64,000 nt of DNA from Vibrio chagasii (GCF_002954585.1 NZ_MSCI01000002.1:2272089-2336088); one strand, 5' to 3'. Positions 44,024 to 52,962 are shown, counted from the stretch's first letter. The notes: generated from the sequence alone by a model not told the origin. Program-made: numbers and translations.

Positions 44024-44414
44024 ATGCACAAATTTGTTGCCATAAGTCGCGGCGATGTTGGTTATTGCCATTGATGTCAGACAGCAATGGGGATTGCAGT
44101 GTTTTTGCTTTGAGCTCTTGAGCAGATTCACACCCAGCAAACCACACCCATTCAACACCATCGAGTTCGATTGACGTTAAATGTTGAGGCTGAATATGCA
44201 GAGCCTGAGGTAAATCAAGCTTGATACTTTTCAGCACACGCTCAAACATCACGGCGAGATCGCCCTGAGGTTTTTCAGGGGAAACGAGCAATAGTTTGCA
44301 CTCACTCGACAGTGGAGTTCGTTTCGATTCATAACCCGCCAAACGTTCTGGGTGGCTAAGCTCCCATTGGCTGATGCCCATCTCTTGCAGGTACTGTGCG
44401 TGTGTTTGTGACAT
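44016..44414 (-). CDS. holD: DNA polymerase III subunit psi
   Basis: HolD (psi) joins the clamp loader to SSB through the chi subunit. The 132-residue protein begins with the short helical segment MSQTHAQYLQEMGISQWELSHPERLAGY, the conserved opening of psi. The C-terminal half contains VEWVWFAGCESAQE. It overlaps rimI by eight bases, as in E. coli (holD-rimI). Psi proteins diverge fast, so confidence rests partly on position. Confidence 0.88.
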   Translation of the reverse strand: MSQTHAQYLQEMGISQWELSHPERLAGYESKRTPLSSECKLLLVSPEKPQGDLAVMFERVLKSIKLDLPQALHIQPQHLTSIELDGVEWVWFAGCESAQELKAKTLQSPLLSDINGNNQHRRDLWQQICAYD

Positions 44415-44502
44415 ATCTAGCGGTTATTACCTTAGGTTAATAGTGAGCGACTAATTAGAGCAAACTAAAAAGAGCTCATTAGAATTGGGCTGATACTAAC
44501 AA

Positions 44503-44531
44503 AAAATAAAGGAGCATCAAGCTCCTTTATT
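44503..44531 (-). terminator. Terminator after yhbS
   Basis: AAATAAAGGAGC/GCTCCTTTATTT, symmetrical, 42 bases past the yhbS stop on the minus strand. Confidence 0.85.
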
Positions 44532-44572
44532 TAGACTAAATCAGTTTGCATCTTATTGCGTTGGACATTGCT

Positions 44573-45076
44573 TTATAACTCATTGAATTCAGAGCTGTAA
44601 GCCACCTCACCAGAATGTCCAGCGAGTGCCCCTTCAACCAGTTCAATGGCTTGGAAAGCACCTTCAGGAACCTCCCAAGCGCAGCTTAAACCAAATTCGC
44701 TCGCGGCTTTAAAGCCAAAACGACCATAATAAGCAGGATCACCAAGCACGACACACGCTGGGTAACCAAAATCAACCAATGTAGAGAACGCATCTTCAAC
44801 CAGAGCTTTAGCAATGCCTTGATTGCGAAACTCTTCTTTCACTGCAAGCGGAGCAAGCCCTTGCCAATTATGATCTTCACCATGCAGAGTAATCGGGCTA
44901 AACATTACGTGGCCAACCACTTCACCCTCATCAGAGCAAGCCACCAGCGATAGCGTTAAATGACTATTCTCACGTAGGCTCATAACCAGGTTAGCTTCTG
45001 CATCCGTTTCAAAAACAGATTTCAATAAACGATCAATGACAAGTATATCTGCCGGTGCTTCAGTTCGAATAAGCAT
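44573..45076 (-). CDS. yhbS: GNAT-family N-acetyltransferase, YhbS-like
   Basis: A 167-residue acetyltransferase. The CoA-binding loop is VKEEFRNQGIAKALVEDAF near residue 80, and LGDPAYYGRFGFKAASEFGL follows near 111. E. coli yhbS lies next to ubiT (yhbT), and here it overlaps ubiT by 17 bases, so the orthology call is supported by both sequence and place. The substrate is unknown. It is likely co-transcribed with ubiT. Confidence 0.87.
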   Translation of the reverse strand: MLIRTEAPADILVIDRLLKSVFETDAEANLVMSLRENSHLTLSLVACSDEGEVVGHVMFSPITLHGEDHNWQGLAPLAVKEEFRNQGIAKALVEDAFSTLVDFGYPACVVLGDPAYYGRFGFKAASEFGLSCAWEVPEGAFQAIELVEGALAGHSGEVAYSSEFNEL

Positions 45077-45587
45077 TCATTACCTCACTTTGTGTATCCG
45101 GGGATTGTACTCCCTTCTGCACAAAATCAGCTAATTGATTTAACAAAGTTTTCAAGGGAGCTGGCAATAAGTCTAAATCTACGCTGTCCATCAAGTTTTT
45201 AACCTCTAAACCGAGCTCTGTATCGCCCTCTATAGACAGTCTACGTTGGAAGAAAAGCGTATCAGGGTCTTCTTTACGACCAGCAATTAACACAAGATCA
45301 TTGAGATTGCCGCTAAAGCTAACATCTTCAACAACCTCTTTATCAGCTACAACTAGTTGCTCATTTTGGTAGCTAATACACCAACTTAGCCCCATATCCT
45401 TTATTGAGACTTTAAGCCATTTATCTTCTAAAAACTCAAAGTCGCCGTCTTCTAGCGCTTCTTTGAATACGTTCTTAAGCCCCTCTAACAAGGCTCTTTT
45501 TTGTACTGTTTTAGGCAATAACTGGACTGGAGATCGCAAAATTGATGCGGCATTTTGAACTAGTTGAGTGCGAATCTTGTTTATCAC
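45060..45587 (-). CDS. ubiT: Ubiquinone anaerobic biosynthesis accessory factor UbiT (SCP2 domain)
   Basis: UbiT is an SCP2-like lipid-binding protein needed for O2-independent ubiquinone synthesis with UbiU and UbiV. The E. coli-like core is QKRALLEGLKNVFKEALEDGDFEFLEDKWL followed by DPDTLFFQRRLSIEGDTELGLEVKNLMD. I use the GTG at 45587, since E. coli UbiT begins MLDKLRSRIV and here VINKIRTQLV aligns with it; the longest frame adds 14 residues from an ATG at 45629. With GTG the length is 175 residues. A weak FNR-like sequence lies upstream. Confidence 0.87.
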   Translation of the reverse strand: MINKIRTQLVQNAASILRSPVQLLPKTVQKRALLEGLKNVFKEALEDGDFEFLEDKWLKVSIKDMGLSWCISYQNEQLVVADKEVVEDVSFSGNLNDLVLIAGRKEDPDTLFFQRRLSIEGDTELGLEVKNLMDSVDLDLLPAPLKTLLNQLADFVQKGVQSPDTQSEVMNAYSN

Positions 45588-45652
45588 GTGACTTATCCGT
45601 AACTTTGTCAATAATATGGAATGCATCATAGATGATGTTGAGATCTCAGTTA

Positions 45653-45666
45653 CTGTTATGTATCAA
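45653..45666 (-). promoter_or_regulatory. FNR-like sequence before ubiT
   Basis: On the minus strand TTGAT-ACAT-AACAG matches eight of ten FNR positions. It lies 66-79 bases before the GTG start. E. coli ubiT is anaerobically induced, so the idea is reasonable, but the match is imperfect. Confidence 0.3.
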
Positions 45667-45844
45667 ATTAACTTCTGTTTGATGCTCGACCTTTAATATC
45701 CTGAAAATCACAGTTATAGTAACTCAGGTAATGAGAATTACAGCGGATCGCTGCACTCACAGGTAAATATCGATAACCACACAAAAGAAATAAATATTTA
45801 TCGATTGTGAATAATCAAGCTCTTGGAGAATTGGTAGTACTTTG

Positions 45845-47884
45845 ATGCCTCCCCAGCAACTACAACATTGGTTTACTCAGCTAACTGCAAACAGCCCGTT
45901 CTTTTTTGCAGTGCTTGATGCTCAACATAACTACTTTATGGTGAATGAGCGTTATTGCGATATTGCTGGTTTAAGCCAAACCGAGCTTGCAGGCATGAAC
46001 GACCGCCAAACCCTAGGTGAACAATTCTACCAACACCTAAAACCATACTACGAACGAGCATTCAACGGCGAAACCATTGAAGCCGAAGTCACCCTTAACG
46101 AAACTGACCTCGACACTAGCCTCCACTTCAGCTTGTCCCCGCTTACCAATGGTAAGAATACCGATTACATCGTCTTCCACGCTTTCGATACATCAGAAAA
46201 TCAAGTGCTCGTCCGTTCTTTAGAAGAATCTGAAGCTAAGTTCCATAAGCTATCTCAGCTACTGCCTGACGGGCTACTGCTGGTTGAAAACGACTATATC
46301 TTGTCGTCTAACCCATCGGCAGCACGCTTGCTCGGTTTTAACTCTCCGACTGAACTCATCGGTGAAGAGTTAGGACGCTTGTTTATCGATGAACAAACCA
46401 AAACGGTCTTTAATAATAGCCTCAGCTCTATTATTTCTGAGTCTGGTTTGGTTTGCTTAACTGGTGCTCGATGTGGCTTTGAACGTAAGGTTCAACTCAA
46501 CATAGACTCGACTGCGATTCTTGGAAGTAGCACTCAGCTTGTGCTCATTCAGGACGCTCAAGAGACCACTAAACAATATACTCCAGCCAACAGTGAAGAT
46601 GCCTACATAGATTCACTCACCAAGCTCTACAATCGAGTGGGTTTTACTAAGCGTCTGGAACAATTCATTCACAATGACACTCCGGTTGTCATGATGTACT
46701 TAGATATTGATAACTTTAAGAATATCAATGACTCACTAGGGCATCATATTGGCGACAAAGTGATTAAGGAAGTGGCTTCGCGCCTTAAGCGCCTACTGCC
46801 ACGCCAAGCTGTGATTGGGCATCTTGGAGGCGACGAATTTGGTATCATTCTGCCAGAACCTGAGCATCCAAGAACCGCAGAAACACAGGCAGAAAAGATC
46901 ATTTCGCTGATCAATCAGCCCTTTGACCTTCACCACTTCAGTAAGCGCCTAGCTTGTTCAATTGGTAGCGTGCGCTTTCCTCAAGACGGCATCGATGCGC
47001 GTATCTTGCTGCAAAACGCCGATACTGCGATGTATGAAGCCAAAGATCGTGGTCGTAACCGCTTAATTAAGTTCAACGAGCAGATGAACAAAGAAGCGCG
47101 TATGCGACTGTGGCTTGAGATCGAACTGCAAAAAGCGCTTCAGCAAAACGGACTTGAGGTTTGGTATCAGCCAAAGGTGAATGCTCGTGATTTTACCATC
47201 AACGGTGCAGAAGCTCTGGTCCGTTGGAAGCACCCAGTTGAAGGCTATATTAGCCCTGCTGCATTTATCCCTGTCGCGGAGCGTGCAGGTCTTATTGAAC
47301 AACTTGGCCGTGTGGTCATGCGCGAAGTATTTGCAACAGTGAAGCGTTGGAAGATGCAAGGTATCCTGCCAGGTCGTGTGGCAATCAACCTTTCTCCAGA
47401 ACAGTTTGGCAACCCTAAACTGATTGATTACATGGAGAAGTTACTCCGCTCGACTGAGCTAGATCCAAGTGCGATTACTTTTGAGCTCACTGAAAGCGCT
47501 GTAATGAGTGACAGTGAACACACAGTACAAATGCTTAATGCGATTAAAAAGCTCGGCTTTGCTCTCTCCATCGATGATTTTGGTACTGGTTACTCTTCTC
47601 TGTCTTACCTAGCTCGCTTCCCAATTGATGAGCTGAAAATAGACCGTGCTTTCATCTCAGATATCGATACCCTTCCAAAACAGATCACTGTGATTGAAAA
47701 CATCATCAACCTCGGCAAATCCCTCGATTTAACCGTGGTTGCAGAAGGTGTCGAGACCAGTGAGCAAGCGACGCTATTGTCGAACCTCAACTGCAGCTCG
47801 ATTCAAGGCTTCCACTTCTATCGTCCACAACCAAAACAAGATGTCGAAGAGTTGTTCGCACAAAACCGTCGTCATAAGAACTAA
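45845..47884 (+). CDS. PAS-GGDEF-EAL cyclic di-GMP synthase/phosphodiesterase
   Basis: A soluble signalling protein of 679 residues from the ATG; a TTG lies directly before it. N-terminal PAS domain: about residues 10-115 (FFFAVLDAQHNYFMVNERYCDIAGLSQTEL); second PAS: about 130-245 (KLSQLLPDGLLLVENDYIL). The GGDEF motif at about residue 328 is intact (HLGGDEFGI), but the RxxD inhibitory site five residues before it is replaced. The EAL domain has EALVRW near 455, NLSPEQF, ELTESAVM, SIDDFGTGYSSLSYL and AEGVET, so phosphodiesterase activity is plausible. It lies between ubiT and ubiU, dividing a usually contiguous anaerobic ubiquinone locus. It could be bifunctional or mostly an EAL enzyme. Confidence 0.93.
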   Translation: MPPQQLQHWFTQLTANSPFFFAVLDAQHNYFMVNERYCDIAGLSQTELAGMNDRQTLGEQFYQHLKPYYERAFNGETIEAEVTLNETDLDTSLHFSLSPLTNGKNTDYIVFHAFDTSENQVLVRSLEESEAKFHKLSQLLPDGLLLVENDYILSSNPSAARLLGFNSPTELIGEELGRLFIDEQTKTVFNNSLSSIISESGLVCLTGARCGFERKVQLNIDSTAILGSSTQLVLIQDAQETTKQYTPANSEDAYIDSLTKLYNRVGFTKRLEQFIHNDTPVVMMYLDIDNFKNINDSLGHHIGDKVIKEVASRLKRLLPRQAVIGHLGGDEFGIILPEPEHPRTAETQAEKIISLINQPFDLHHFSKRLACSIGSVRFPQDGIDARILLQNADTAMYEAKDRGRNRLIKFNEQMNKEARMRLWLEIELQKALQQNGLEVWYQPKVNARDFTINGAEALVRWKHPVEGYISPAAFIPVAERAGLIEQLGRVVMREVFATVKRWKMQGILPGRVAINLSPEQFGNPKLIDYMEKLLRSTELDPSAITFELTESAVMSDSEHTVQMLNAIKKLGFALSIDDFGTGYSSLSYLARFPIDELKIDRAFISDIDTLPKQITVIENIINLGKSLDLTVVAEGVETSEQATLLSNLNCSSIQGFHFYRPQPKQDVEELFAQNRRHKN

Positions 47885-47984
47885 TTACACGATTCAAGCC
47901 CTCTCCTCTTTTCAGAAAAACGACACACAAATCACCACTCGTCAGTACCTCAAACGGAGTAAAAGCAGATTTATCCATCTAAAC

Positions 47985-47998
47985 CTGCCTTACATCAA
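47985..47998 (+). promoter_or_regulatory. FNR-like half-site before ubiU
   Basis: CTGCC-TTAC-ATCAA has one perfect half of the FNR box TTGAT-N4-ATCAA. Its centre is about 41 bases upstream of a start expected from TAAAAT at 48021-48026, the normal place for a class II FNR site. One weak half lowers confidence. Confidence 0.35.
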
Positions 47999-48061
47999 TT
48001 CTGTCATTCATAATTCTTCATAAAATGCCCGCTTCAACTTAATTCTACTGGTAGTGAGCAA

Positions 48062-49075
48062 ATGGAACTCTTATGCCCAGCGGGTAACTTACCTGCTTTG
48101 AAAACCGCCATTGATTGCGGTGCGGATGCTGTTTATATCGGATTCAAAGACGATACCAATGCCCGACACTTTGCAGGCCTTAACTTTGCGGGTAAAAAGC
48201 TCGATCGTGCTGTGCAGTATGTACATGACCACAACAAGAAAATTCATGTTGCTTTAAATACGTTTGCTCACCCAAATGGCTTCGAACGTTGGACTAACGC
48301 CGTGGACAACGCAGCAGCTCTGGGTGTTGATGCACTGATCATCGCTGACATTGCTGTACTTGAGTACGCTGCAAACAAATATCCAGATCTAGAACTACAC
48401 CTATCAGTTCAAGCTTCTGCAACCAATGCCGCTGCGATCGACTTCTACCATAAGAACTTCAACGTAAAACGTGTCGTACTACCGCGCGTATTGTCGATTC
48501 ATCAGGTCAAACAGCTTTCTCGCAACATCACTTCTGACGTTGACCTCGAAGTATTCGCTTTCGGTAGTTTGTGTATCATGGCTGAAGGCCGTTGCTACCT
48601 ATCTTCATACATGACGGGTGAGTCACCGAATACGGTTGGTGCTTGTTCTCCAGCGAAATACGTTCGCTGGCAAGAGACTGAAACCGGCCTAGAATCTCGT
48701 TTGAATGAGATCCTTATCGATAAGTACGTGGCAGGTGAAAACGCAGGATACCCAACGTTATGTAAAGGCCGTTTTGAAGCCGATATCGATGGTGAACGTA
48801 AGCGTTATCATGCACTCGAAGAGCCAACGAGCCTTAACACGCTATCCATGCTGCCTGAATTGTTCGCAGCTAAGGTCGCTTCAGTGAAGATTGAAGGTCG
48901 TCAACGCAGCCCCGCTTATGTAGAACAAGTGACTCGTACTTGGCGTGCTGCCATCGACCGCTACTTAGCAAACCCTGAACAGTACCAAGTAGAACAAGCT
49001 TGGAATGCGACACTAGCGAATGTATCTGAAGGTACACAAACCACGCTTGGCGCTTATCACCGTAAATGGCAATAG
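48062..49075 (+). CDS. ubiU: Ubiquinone anaerobic biosynthesis protein UbiU
   Basis: UbiU, of the U32 peptidase-like family, forms a 4Fe-4S complex with UbiV that hydroxylates ubiquinone precursors without oxygen. It starts MELLCPAGNLPALKTAIDCGADAVYIGF, the family opening. Cysteines in SLCIMAEGRCYLSSY, VGACSPAKY and PTLCKGRF are in the place of the four cluster ligands. The length is 337 residues (331 in E. coli). Co-transcribed with ubiV, 18 bases downstream. Confidence 0.94.
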   Translation: MELLCPAGNLPALKTAIDCGADAVYIGFKDDTNARHFAGLNFAGKKLDRAVQYVHDHNKKIHVALNTFAHPNGFERWTNAVDNAAALGVDALIIADIAVLEYAANKYPDLELHLSVQASATNAAAIDFYHKNFNVKRVVLPRVLSIHQVKQLSRNITSDVDLEVFAFGSLCIMAEGRCYLSSYMTGESPNTVGACSPAKYVRWQETETGLESRLNEILIDKYVAGENAGYPTLCKGRFEADIDGERKRYHALEEPTSLNTLSMLPELFAAKVASVKIEGRQRSPAYVEQVTRTWRAAIDRYLANPEQYQVEQAWNATLANVSEGTQTTLGAYHRKWQ

Positions 49076-49093
49076 AGCCAACTGGAGAACTCA

Positions 49094-49972
49094 ATGAAAT
49101 ACGCATTAGGCCCTCTACTTTATTTTTGGCCAAAACAAGACGTTGAAAGCTTCTATGAGCAAGCAAAATCAAGCTCAGCAGACATCATCTACCTAGGTGA
49201 AGCCGTATGTTCAAAGCGTCGCGAGATGAAAGCAAAACACTGGATGGATATTGCTAAAGAGCTGTCTGCATCAGGTAAGCAGGTGGTTCTGTCGACTATG
49301 GCATTGCTCGAAGCGCCTAGCGAAGTCAACATCATGAAGAAGTACATTGATAACGGTGACTTTGCCATTGAAGCGAACGATGTGTCTGCCATTCAACTGG
49401 CAAGCGAAAGCAAAGTACCATTCGTAGTTGGCCCAGCAGTAAACACCTACAACGCACGCACGCTGAACTTATTCTTAAAGCAAGGTATGACGCGTTGGTG
49501 TATGCCGGTCGAGCTTTCTCGCGAATGGCTGAGCAATGTGATGACACAGTGTGAAGAACTCAACATCCGCAACAAGTTTGAAGTTGAAGTGTTCAGCCAC
49601 GGCTACTTACCGCTGGCGTATTCAGCTCGCTGCTTTACGGCTCGTGCAGAGAACAAAGCCAAAGACGATTGTGAAACCTGCTGTATCAAATACCCAACAG
49701 GCCTTCAAGTTGAGAGCCAAGAGGGTCAGTCTGTCTTCAACCTTAACGGCATCCAGACTCAATCAGGCTACTGCTACAACTTGGTGAATGACTTGCCAAA
49801 CATGCATGACTTAGTGGATGTGGTTCGTTTAAGCCCACTTGGTGTTGATACCTTCTCTGAAATCAATAACTTCAGAGCTAACGAACAGGGTCAAAATCCA
49901 ATGAAGATTGAGAGCCGCCAGTGTAATGGCTACTGGCATCAGCTTGCAGGTTTAGACGTTAAAAACATCTAG
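49094..49972 (+). CDS. ubiV: Ubiquinone anaerobic biosynthesis protein UbiV
   Basis: UbiV is the partner of UbiU in O2-independent ubiquinone synthesis. The 4Fe-4S ligands are visible as C near residue 37 (EAVCSKRREM) and in ARCFTARAENKAKDDCETCC near 180-197. The length, 292 residues, matches E. coli (292). It follows ubiU with a ribosome site GGAG, so the pair is an operon. The terminator lies just after. Confidence 0.94.
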   Translation: MKYALGPLLYFWPKQDVESFYEQAKSSSADIIYLGEAVCSKRREMKAKHWMDIAKELSASGKQVVLSTMALLEAPSEVNIMKKYIDNGDFAIEANDVSAIQLASESKVPFVVGPAVNTYNARTLNLFLKQGMTRWCMPVELSREWLSNVMTQCEELNIRNKFEVEVFSHGYLPLAYSARCFTARAENKAKDDCETCCIKYPTGLQVESQEGQSVFNLNGIQTQSGYCYNLVNDLPNMHDLVDVVRLSPLGVDTFSEINNFRANEQGQNPMKIESRQCNGYWHQLAGLDVKNI

Positions 49973-50000
49973 CCTCAACGATTGAGCTGAATAACAAATA

Positions 50001-50030
50001 AAAAAGGTCTAGCACATGCTAGACCTTTTT
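50001..50030. terminator. Bidirectional terminator after ubiV
   Basis: AAAAAGGTCTAGCA/TGCTAGACCTTTTT with A and T flanks between ubiV and the convergent MATE gene. Confidence 0.92.
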
Positions 50031-50051
50031 CGTTCGTCTCAAAAAATCGAC

Positions 50052-51389
50052 CTATGCCGTTGCGGTTTCCATCGGCGAGGCGTCGAGCTTCTTTACGTCT
50101 TTGTAGAGCATCACCATAACCACTACGCTCAGCGCGATATTAGACAATGGATACGCAATCCAGATCCCCGGCACGCCATATAGCTTAGGCATAATGTACA
50201 GGAAAGGCAGTTGAATCAGCATGTTACCTATCGTCACAAACATCGCTTTGCTGCCCTTGTTCACCGCCTGGTAGTAAGCACCCGCAACAACTAGGAAGCC
50301 ATCAAGCGCCAATGCAAACATATGCAGTCGAATACCCAATACGGTGTACTCAACTAGCTGAGGTTCGTCCGAGTTAAACACTGAAACAAACTCTCGTGGG
50401 AATATGTTCAATAACAATACAAACGCGACACCAATCAAGACAGAGCTCGACATCGCAATCTTAAGCAACTTGCGAATATTCGCTTGGTTACGTGCACCAT
50501 GGTTGTAGCTCACCAATGGTTGCATACCATTAGCGATACCTTCCGCAGTTAGGTAATAAACCGTCACGATGTAGCCCAAAATAGCGTAAGCACCAATCAT
50601 CAACTGGTCGCCATATTGAGAGAACAAAGCGTTGTGCAATGCCACCATCATTGAGCCATAAGCGTACATAAAGAAGCTTGATGTACCAATCGCGAAAATC
50701 TGTGGGATTACCGCAAGCTTCAATCTCAACTCACTCCAACGTAAACGCAGGTTTGCACGGCGTGAGAAGAAGTAAGCGAGACCTAAAGCCGTCACCACAA
50801 ACTGAGCAATCGCTGTAGCCAATGCCGCGCCCATCAACTCCCATCCAAATAGAGCGATAAGCAAGTAATCCAGAACGATATTAATGACCGCACCAATAAT
50901 CATCAGGATAGTCGCTAGATTCGGGCTGTCGTCGTTACGCAGTAAAAACGGCATCGCGATAGAACCCAAGGTAAACACGCTGGCGCCAATCAAGATGTGT
51001 AAGTACTGCAAACCAAGCTCATACACTCGCCCTTCTGCGCCCTGCCAAAGCAAAAAGTTATCGGCAAACAGGTACAACAGGACAGAGACAATTGGTGTTA
51101 TGGCTAACAACAAAGTCAACCCCGTAGCTAAGATCTGCTTAGCACCTTGAGTGTCTTTTTCACCTTGGCGAATCGATACCAGCGCGCCAGTACCGACACC
51201 CACCAGCATACCGAGGCCAAGAATCGAACCGATCACCGGCCACGCGACGTTGATACCCGCTAGCCCATCAGCGCCGACATAACGACCGATAAAGATGCCA
51301 TCCACCACTTGGTAGAGGCCATTAACCAGCATCGCCGCTACCGTTGGGATTGTGTATCGCCAAAATTGACGACTAATTGAGTTACTCAT
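50052..51389 (-). CDS. MATE-family efflux transporter with a MarR-type regulator
   Basis: A 445-residue MATE transporter with about 12 membrane segments. It starts RQFWRYTIPTVAAMLVNGLYQVVDGIFIGRYVGADGLAGINVAWP, the pattern of the MepA-like subgroup, and the second half contains GMQPLVSYNHGARN. The gene is downstream of a MarR-type regulator on the same strand, with a near-identical palindrome before each, so the pump is probably repressed by that MarR protein. Substrate unknown. It is not closely similar to the other MATE protein of the window. Confidence 0.92.
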   Translation of the reverse strand: MSNSISRQFWRYTIPTVAAMLVNGLYQVVDGIFIGRYVGADGLAGINVAWPVIGSILGLGMLVGVGTGALVSIRQGEKDTQGAKQILATGLTLLLAITPIVSVLLYLFADNFLLWQGAEGRVYELGLQYLHILIGASVFTLGSIAMPFLLRNDDSPNLATILMIIGAVINIVLDYLLIALFGWELMGAALATAIAQFVVTALGLAYFFSRRANLRLRWSELRLKLAVIPQIFAIGTSSFFMYAYGSMMVALHNALFSQYGDQLMIGAYAILGYIVTVYYLTAEGIANGMQPLVSYNHGARNQANIRKLLKIAMSSSVLIGVAFVLLLNIFPREFVSVFNSDEPQLVEYTVLGIRLHMFALALDGFLVVAGAYYQAVNKGSKAMFVTIGNMLIQLPFLYIMPKLYGVPGIWIAYPLSNIALSVVVMVMLYKDVKKLDASPMETATA

Positions 51390-51443
51390 CTCTTACTCTA
51401 CTTTCATTGTGAGTCACATATCAGTGGGATATGAATCGACAAA

Positions 51444-51464
51444 TTAGTTAATAAGACTAACTAA
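51444..51464 (-). promoter_or_regulatory. MarR-type operator before the MATE gene
   Basis: TTAGTTA-N7-TAACTAA is a perfect inverted repeat 55-75 bases before the MATE start. The spacer reads ATAAGAC. The same arms recur at 51910-51930 before the regulator gene. Confidence 0.75.
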
Positions 51465-51477
51465 ATATCTAAATTAA

Positions 51478-51909
51478 TTACTTCAACGCTTTGTCTAATA
51501 ACTGGTTCAGTTGCTTAGATTCTTGCTCAGACAACCGGCTTTCCAGTATTCGTGCCATCACTTGATAGATCTTGCTCTCTTCTTCTAAACCTAGTTCTGC
51601 TTTGTGGGTCAGTACCACGAGTTTAGATCTCGCGTCTTCCTGTGACGCTTTACGCTCCACAAGGCCTTTTCTCTCAAGCCTTTGTACCATAGTAGTCGCT
51701 GAAGGCTTAGTCACCTGCATTTCAATAGCAAGGTCGGTCAATCGAATCGGCTCAGGAGACGCCTGAATCACCTTCAAGTAGTCATATTCGTTGAAGCTCA
51801 ACTGGCAGATAGGGTCTTCATTTACCTGTGTCCGCCATACTTTCGAGGCGAAGCGTTCTATCTTCTCTAAATTCTGGTTTAGCATACTCACCCAATCAAA
51901 GAATGGCAT
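51478..51909 (-). CDS. MarR-family transcriptional regulator
   Basis: A small winged-helix repressor (143 residues from the ATG at 51909). The DNA-binding part reads PIRLTDLAIEMQVTKPSATTMVQRLERKGLVERKASQEDARSKLVVLT. It is followed by the MATE gene and flanked by twin palindromes, the classic set-up of a drug-responsive regulator. The start is uncertain: the operator directly touches the ATG at 51909, leaving no room for a ribosome site, so an internal ATG eight codons later (MLNQNLEKIERF) may be used, although GGGTGAG lies too close before it. Confidence 0.88.
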   Translation of the reverse strand: MPFFDWVSMLNQNLEKIERFASKVWRTQVNEDPICQLSFNEYDYLKVIQASPEPIRLTDLAIEMQVTKPSATTMVQRLERKGLVERKASQEDARSKLVVLTHKAELGLEEESKIYQVMARILESRLSEQESKQLNQLLDKALK

Positions 51910-51930
51910 TTAGTTAGCAAGACTAACTAT
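51910..51930 (-). promoter_or_regulatory. MarR-type operator touching the regulator's start codon
   Basis: TTAGTTA-GCAAGAC-TAACTAT has the arms of the site at 51444-51464, with one end base different, and the spacer differs at two of seven positions. It ends immediately before the ATG at 51909, so binding would block transcription of the regulator itself. Confidence 0.72.
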
Positions 51931-51991
51931 TCTAATCCTGTTTAAATAAAAAGCAATCCAAAACGAGATAAAGATCATAAAAAGTAGGCAC

Positions 51992-52018
51992 AAAAAAGCC
52001 GCTGACTGGCAGCGGCTT
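51992..52018 (-). terminator. Terminator after nlpI
   Basis: AAAGCCGCTG/CAGCGGCTTT with six T residues after it on the minus strand, 20 bases past nlpI. Confidence 0.9.
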
Positions 52019-52038
52019 TGATAGTAAAAATGATCTAT

Positions 52039-52962
52039 TTAGCGAGCATCAGCTTCTTGCTCTGCTTCAGCCAGCTTAGCTTGAGCGAGATGCTCTGCTT
52101 TTAGCGTAGTGAAAATACGGCTCAATTCTAAGAAAGAGTAACGATGCTCTACGTATTCAAATACGTTAAAAGAGACCGACAACTTATACAAAGAGATCGC
52201 ATTCGCGTAGTCACCGTTCATGTGGTAACGCTTAGCCAGATAAAAGTATGTCTCAGTTAAGCGCTGTGCCAGCAACGTATTGTCACGAGTACCCGTTAAG
52301 ATCGCTTTGAATGCCTGCTCTTCAGTGATGTCATCGAGCATGATAGCGACTAATACCCAGCCCCACTGCTCGTCATGATTCTCATAACGTTTTTGCAGGT
52401 CAAGCTTAGCTTGTTCAGGCGTTAGCTCATGCTGAATGATGTATAACCAAAGCGCGCGGAATGGATCGCTCGGATCATCAGCGTAGTGCTTCATCATTTC
52501 TTCATTGGCTAAGTCGTAACGCTCACCATAGTAGAGTGCGATAGCGCGGTTTCTCTCTGCATATGAATTCGCAGGATCAAGCTCCAGCGTAGAATCGAAA
52601 GATTCATAAGCCGCATCAAACTCCCCTACTTGCGTGAAGTAGACCCCCAAAAGGTTGAAGATATCAGGCTGAGCTGGGTTCAATGAAAGAGATTGATTAA
52701 AGTCTAAACGCGCTAAATCCCTCAGGCCGACACTGTCGTAGTAGTTACCACGTTCAAACAGCATCTTAGCTCTAACTTCATCATTCAGATCTGGGCGCTG
52801 CAGTAGCTGACTCAAACGTGCAATCTGAACTTCTTGCTGGACGCTCGGTTGCAGTGGCACAGCCATTGGCGGGTAAACCCAACTTGAGGCGTTATCTGAT
52901 GTTGTTGCACAACCAGTTAGTACAAGCAGTAAACACATACTCGCGGTTTGAAACCATTTCAC
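52039..52962 (-). CDS. nlpI: Lipoprotein NlpI (TPR adaptor)
   Basis: NlpI is an outer-membrane lipoprotein that binds peptidoglycan hydrolases such as MepS and the protease Prc. The signal MKWFQTASMCLLLVLTGC has its lipobox LTGC with the lipidated cysteine at 18. TPR repeats are visible, for example AKMLFERGNYYDSVGLRDLARLDFNQSLSLNPAQPDIFNLLGVYFTQVGEFDAAYESFDSTLELDP. The length is 307 residues (294 in E. coli). It lies directly after pnp, as in E. coli, with a terminator between. Confidence 0.95.
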   Translation of the reverse strand: MKWFQTASMCLLLVLTGCATTSDNASSWVYPPMAVPLQPSVQQEVQIARLSQLLQRPDLNDEVRAKMLFERGNYYDSVGLRDLARLDFNQSLSLNPAQPDIFNLLGVYFTQVGEFDAAYESFDSTLELDPANSYAERNRAIALYYGERYDLANEEMMKHYADDPSDPFRALWLYIIQHELTPEQAKLDLQKRYENHDEQWGWVLVAIMLDDITEEQAFKAILTGTRDNTLLAQRLTETYFYLAKRYHMNGDYANAISLYKLSVSFNVFEYVEHRYSFLELSRIFTTLKAEHLAQAKLAEAEQEADAR

